Of a stretch of DNA of 23,230 bases, positions 22,951 through 23,230 are shown in pieces. The stretch is from JAFGMR01 sp964632755 (GTDB lineage Archaea > Halobacteriota > Methanosarcinia > Methanotrichales > Methanotrichaceae): positions 1 to 23,230 of the forward strand of contig CAZWDT010000047.1 in NCBI GenBank assembly GCA_964632755.1, read 5' to 3'. Made by a program: the position numbers and the translations under genes. How positions within the stretch are numbered: the stretch's first letter is position 1; the number at the start of each line of letters is the position of its first letter. The notes under the pieces were generated by a model that worked only from the letters and a program-made list of their open reading frames with translations, did no database searches and had not been told where the DNA came from.

Positions 22951-23230
22951 ATTCTCCGATGGCCGATAGAGTCTTTGCGCCTTTGACCTCGTCCGCTCTC
23001 TGCAGACGTTCCTGACAGCAGAGGCGCCGCAGGAGATGACGCCTGCCGGGCTGGCGGACTAGGGATCGCTCATCTCCCTCGCCGCATTTCACCGCGTTGC
23101 GCCGCTGCTGGAGCGCGGCCTGCGGTATGGATATCCGGCATCAACTTCAGCCTTGAGACACGCAACGTCGAAGGGTGGGCAGCAACAACCTGACGGCCAG
23201 ACCTTAATAATCTTCAAGACCTTTAGGATC
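22951..23230. other. Terminal stretch without a recognised gene
   Basis: No gene can be supported here. On the plus strand one frame is open from 22970 to 23059 and, after a single TAG (23060-23062), stays open to the window edge. Its content looks coding-like (VRSLQTFLTAEAPQEM, then RVAPLLERGLRYG), but no start codon or family is recognisable. It may be the remnant of a decayed gene. TTAATAAT near 23204 could be a promoter element for a gene to the right. Confidence 0.3.

Overview
The window looks like chromosomal DNA of a methanogenic archaeon. The markers are a euryarchaeal D-family DNA polymerase large subunit, two methanogenesis-marker genes (mmp2 and mtxX/mmp4), archaeal TATA boxes (AT-rich islands in otherwise GC-rich DNA) and GGTGA/GGAGG-type ribosome binding sites. 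The mix of a large PAS hybrid kinase, secreted surface-type proteins and a formate dehydrogenase without an adjacent F420 subunit suggests the Methanosarcinales, perhaps a Methanothrix (Methanosaeta)-like organism. That assignment is inference.

Left part (1-8013): an IS200/IS605-type insertion carrying tnpA sits inside a cation-efflux (CDF) gene, of which about 39 N-terminal codons survive. Next is a 1507-residue membrane-anchored hybrid histidine kinase with seven PAS domains and two receivers. It converges on, and overlaps by 17 nt, the oppositely oriented pair mmp2-mtxX, whose genes overlap by 4 nt. A long AT-rich promoter and structured leader follow, then a PPC/DUF296 gene.

Middle (8018-14432): polC (DP2) follows the DUF296 gene after 4 nt and starts with TTG. 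Then come two predicted exported proteins, one DNRLRE-like and one extremely Cys/Pro/Tyr-rich; an orphan phosphate-binding lipoprotein gene (pstS, minus strand); and a small FMN-binding PPOX-like gene.

Right part (14523-22931) is the most interesting. It is a divergent formate/electron-transfer locus. On the minus strand lies fdhA (NuoG-like, Fe-S-rich, Cys-type Mo/W formate dehydrogenase), then nfnA copy 2, a seven-repeat TPR gene and nfnA copy 1. On the plus strand lies nfnB (GltD-like flavoprotein) and then fdhC (FocA/FdhC formate channel). The divergent promoter holds three imperfect 14-bp direct repeats next to a strong TATA box. The set suggests formate uptake or release coupled to NAD(P)/ferredoxin chemistry through an Nfn-type flavin-bifurcating module rather than through F420. 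Two nfnA paralogs share a single nfnB, and both carry a Cys-Gly-Cys variant of the nucleotide-binding loop. The last 280 bases hold a hairpin after fdhC and no recognisable gene.
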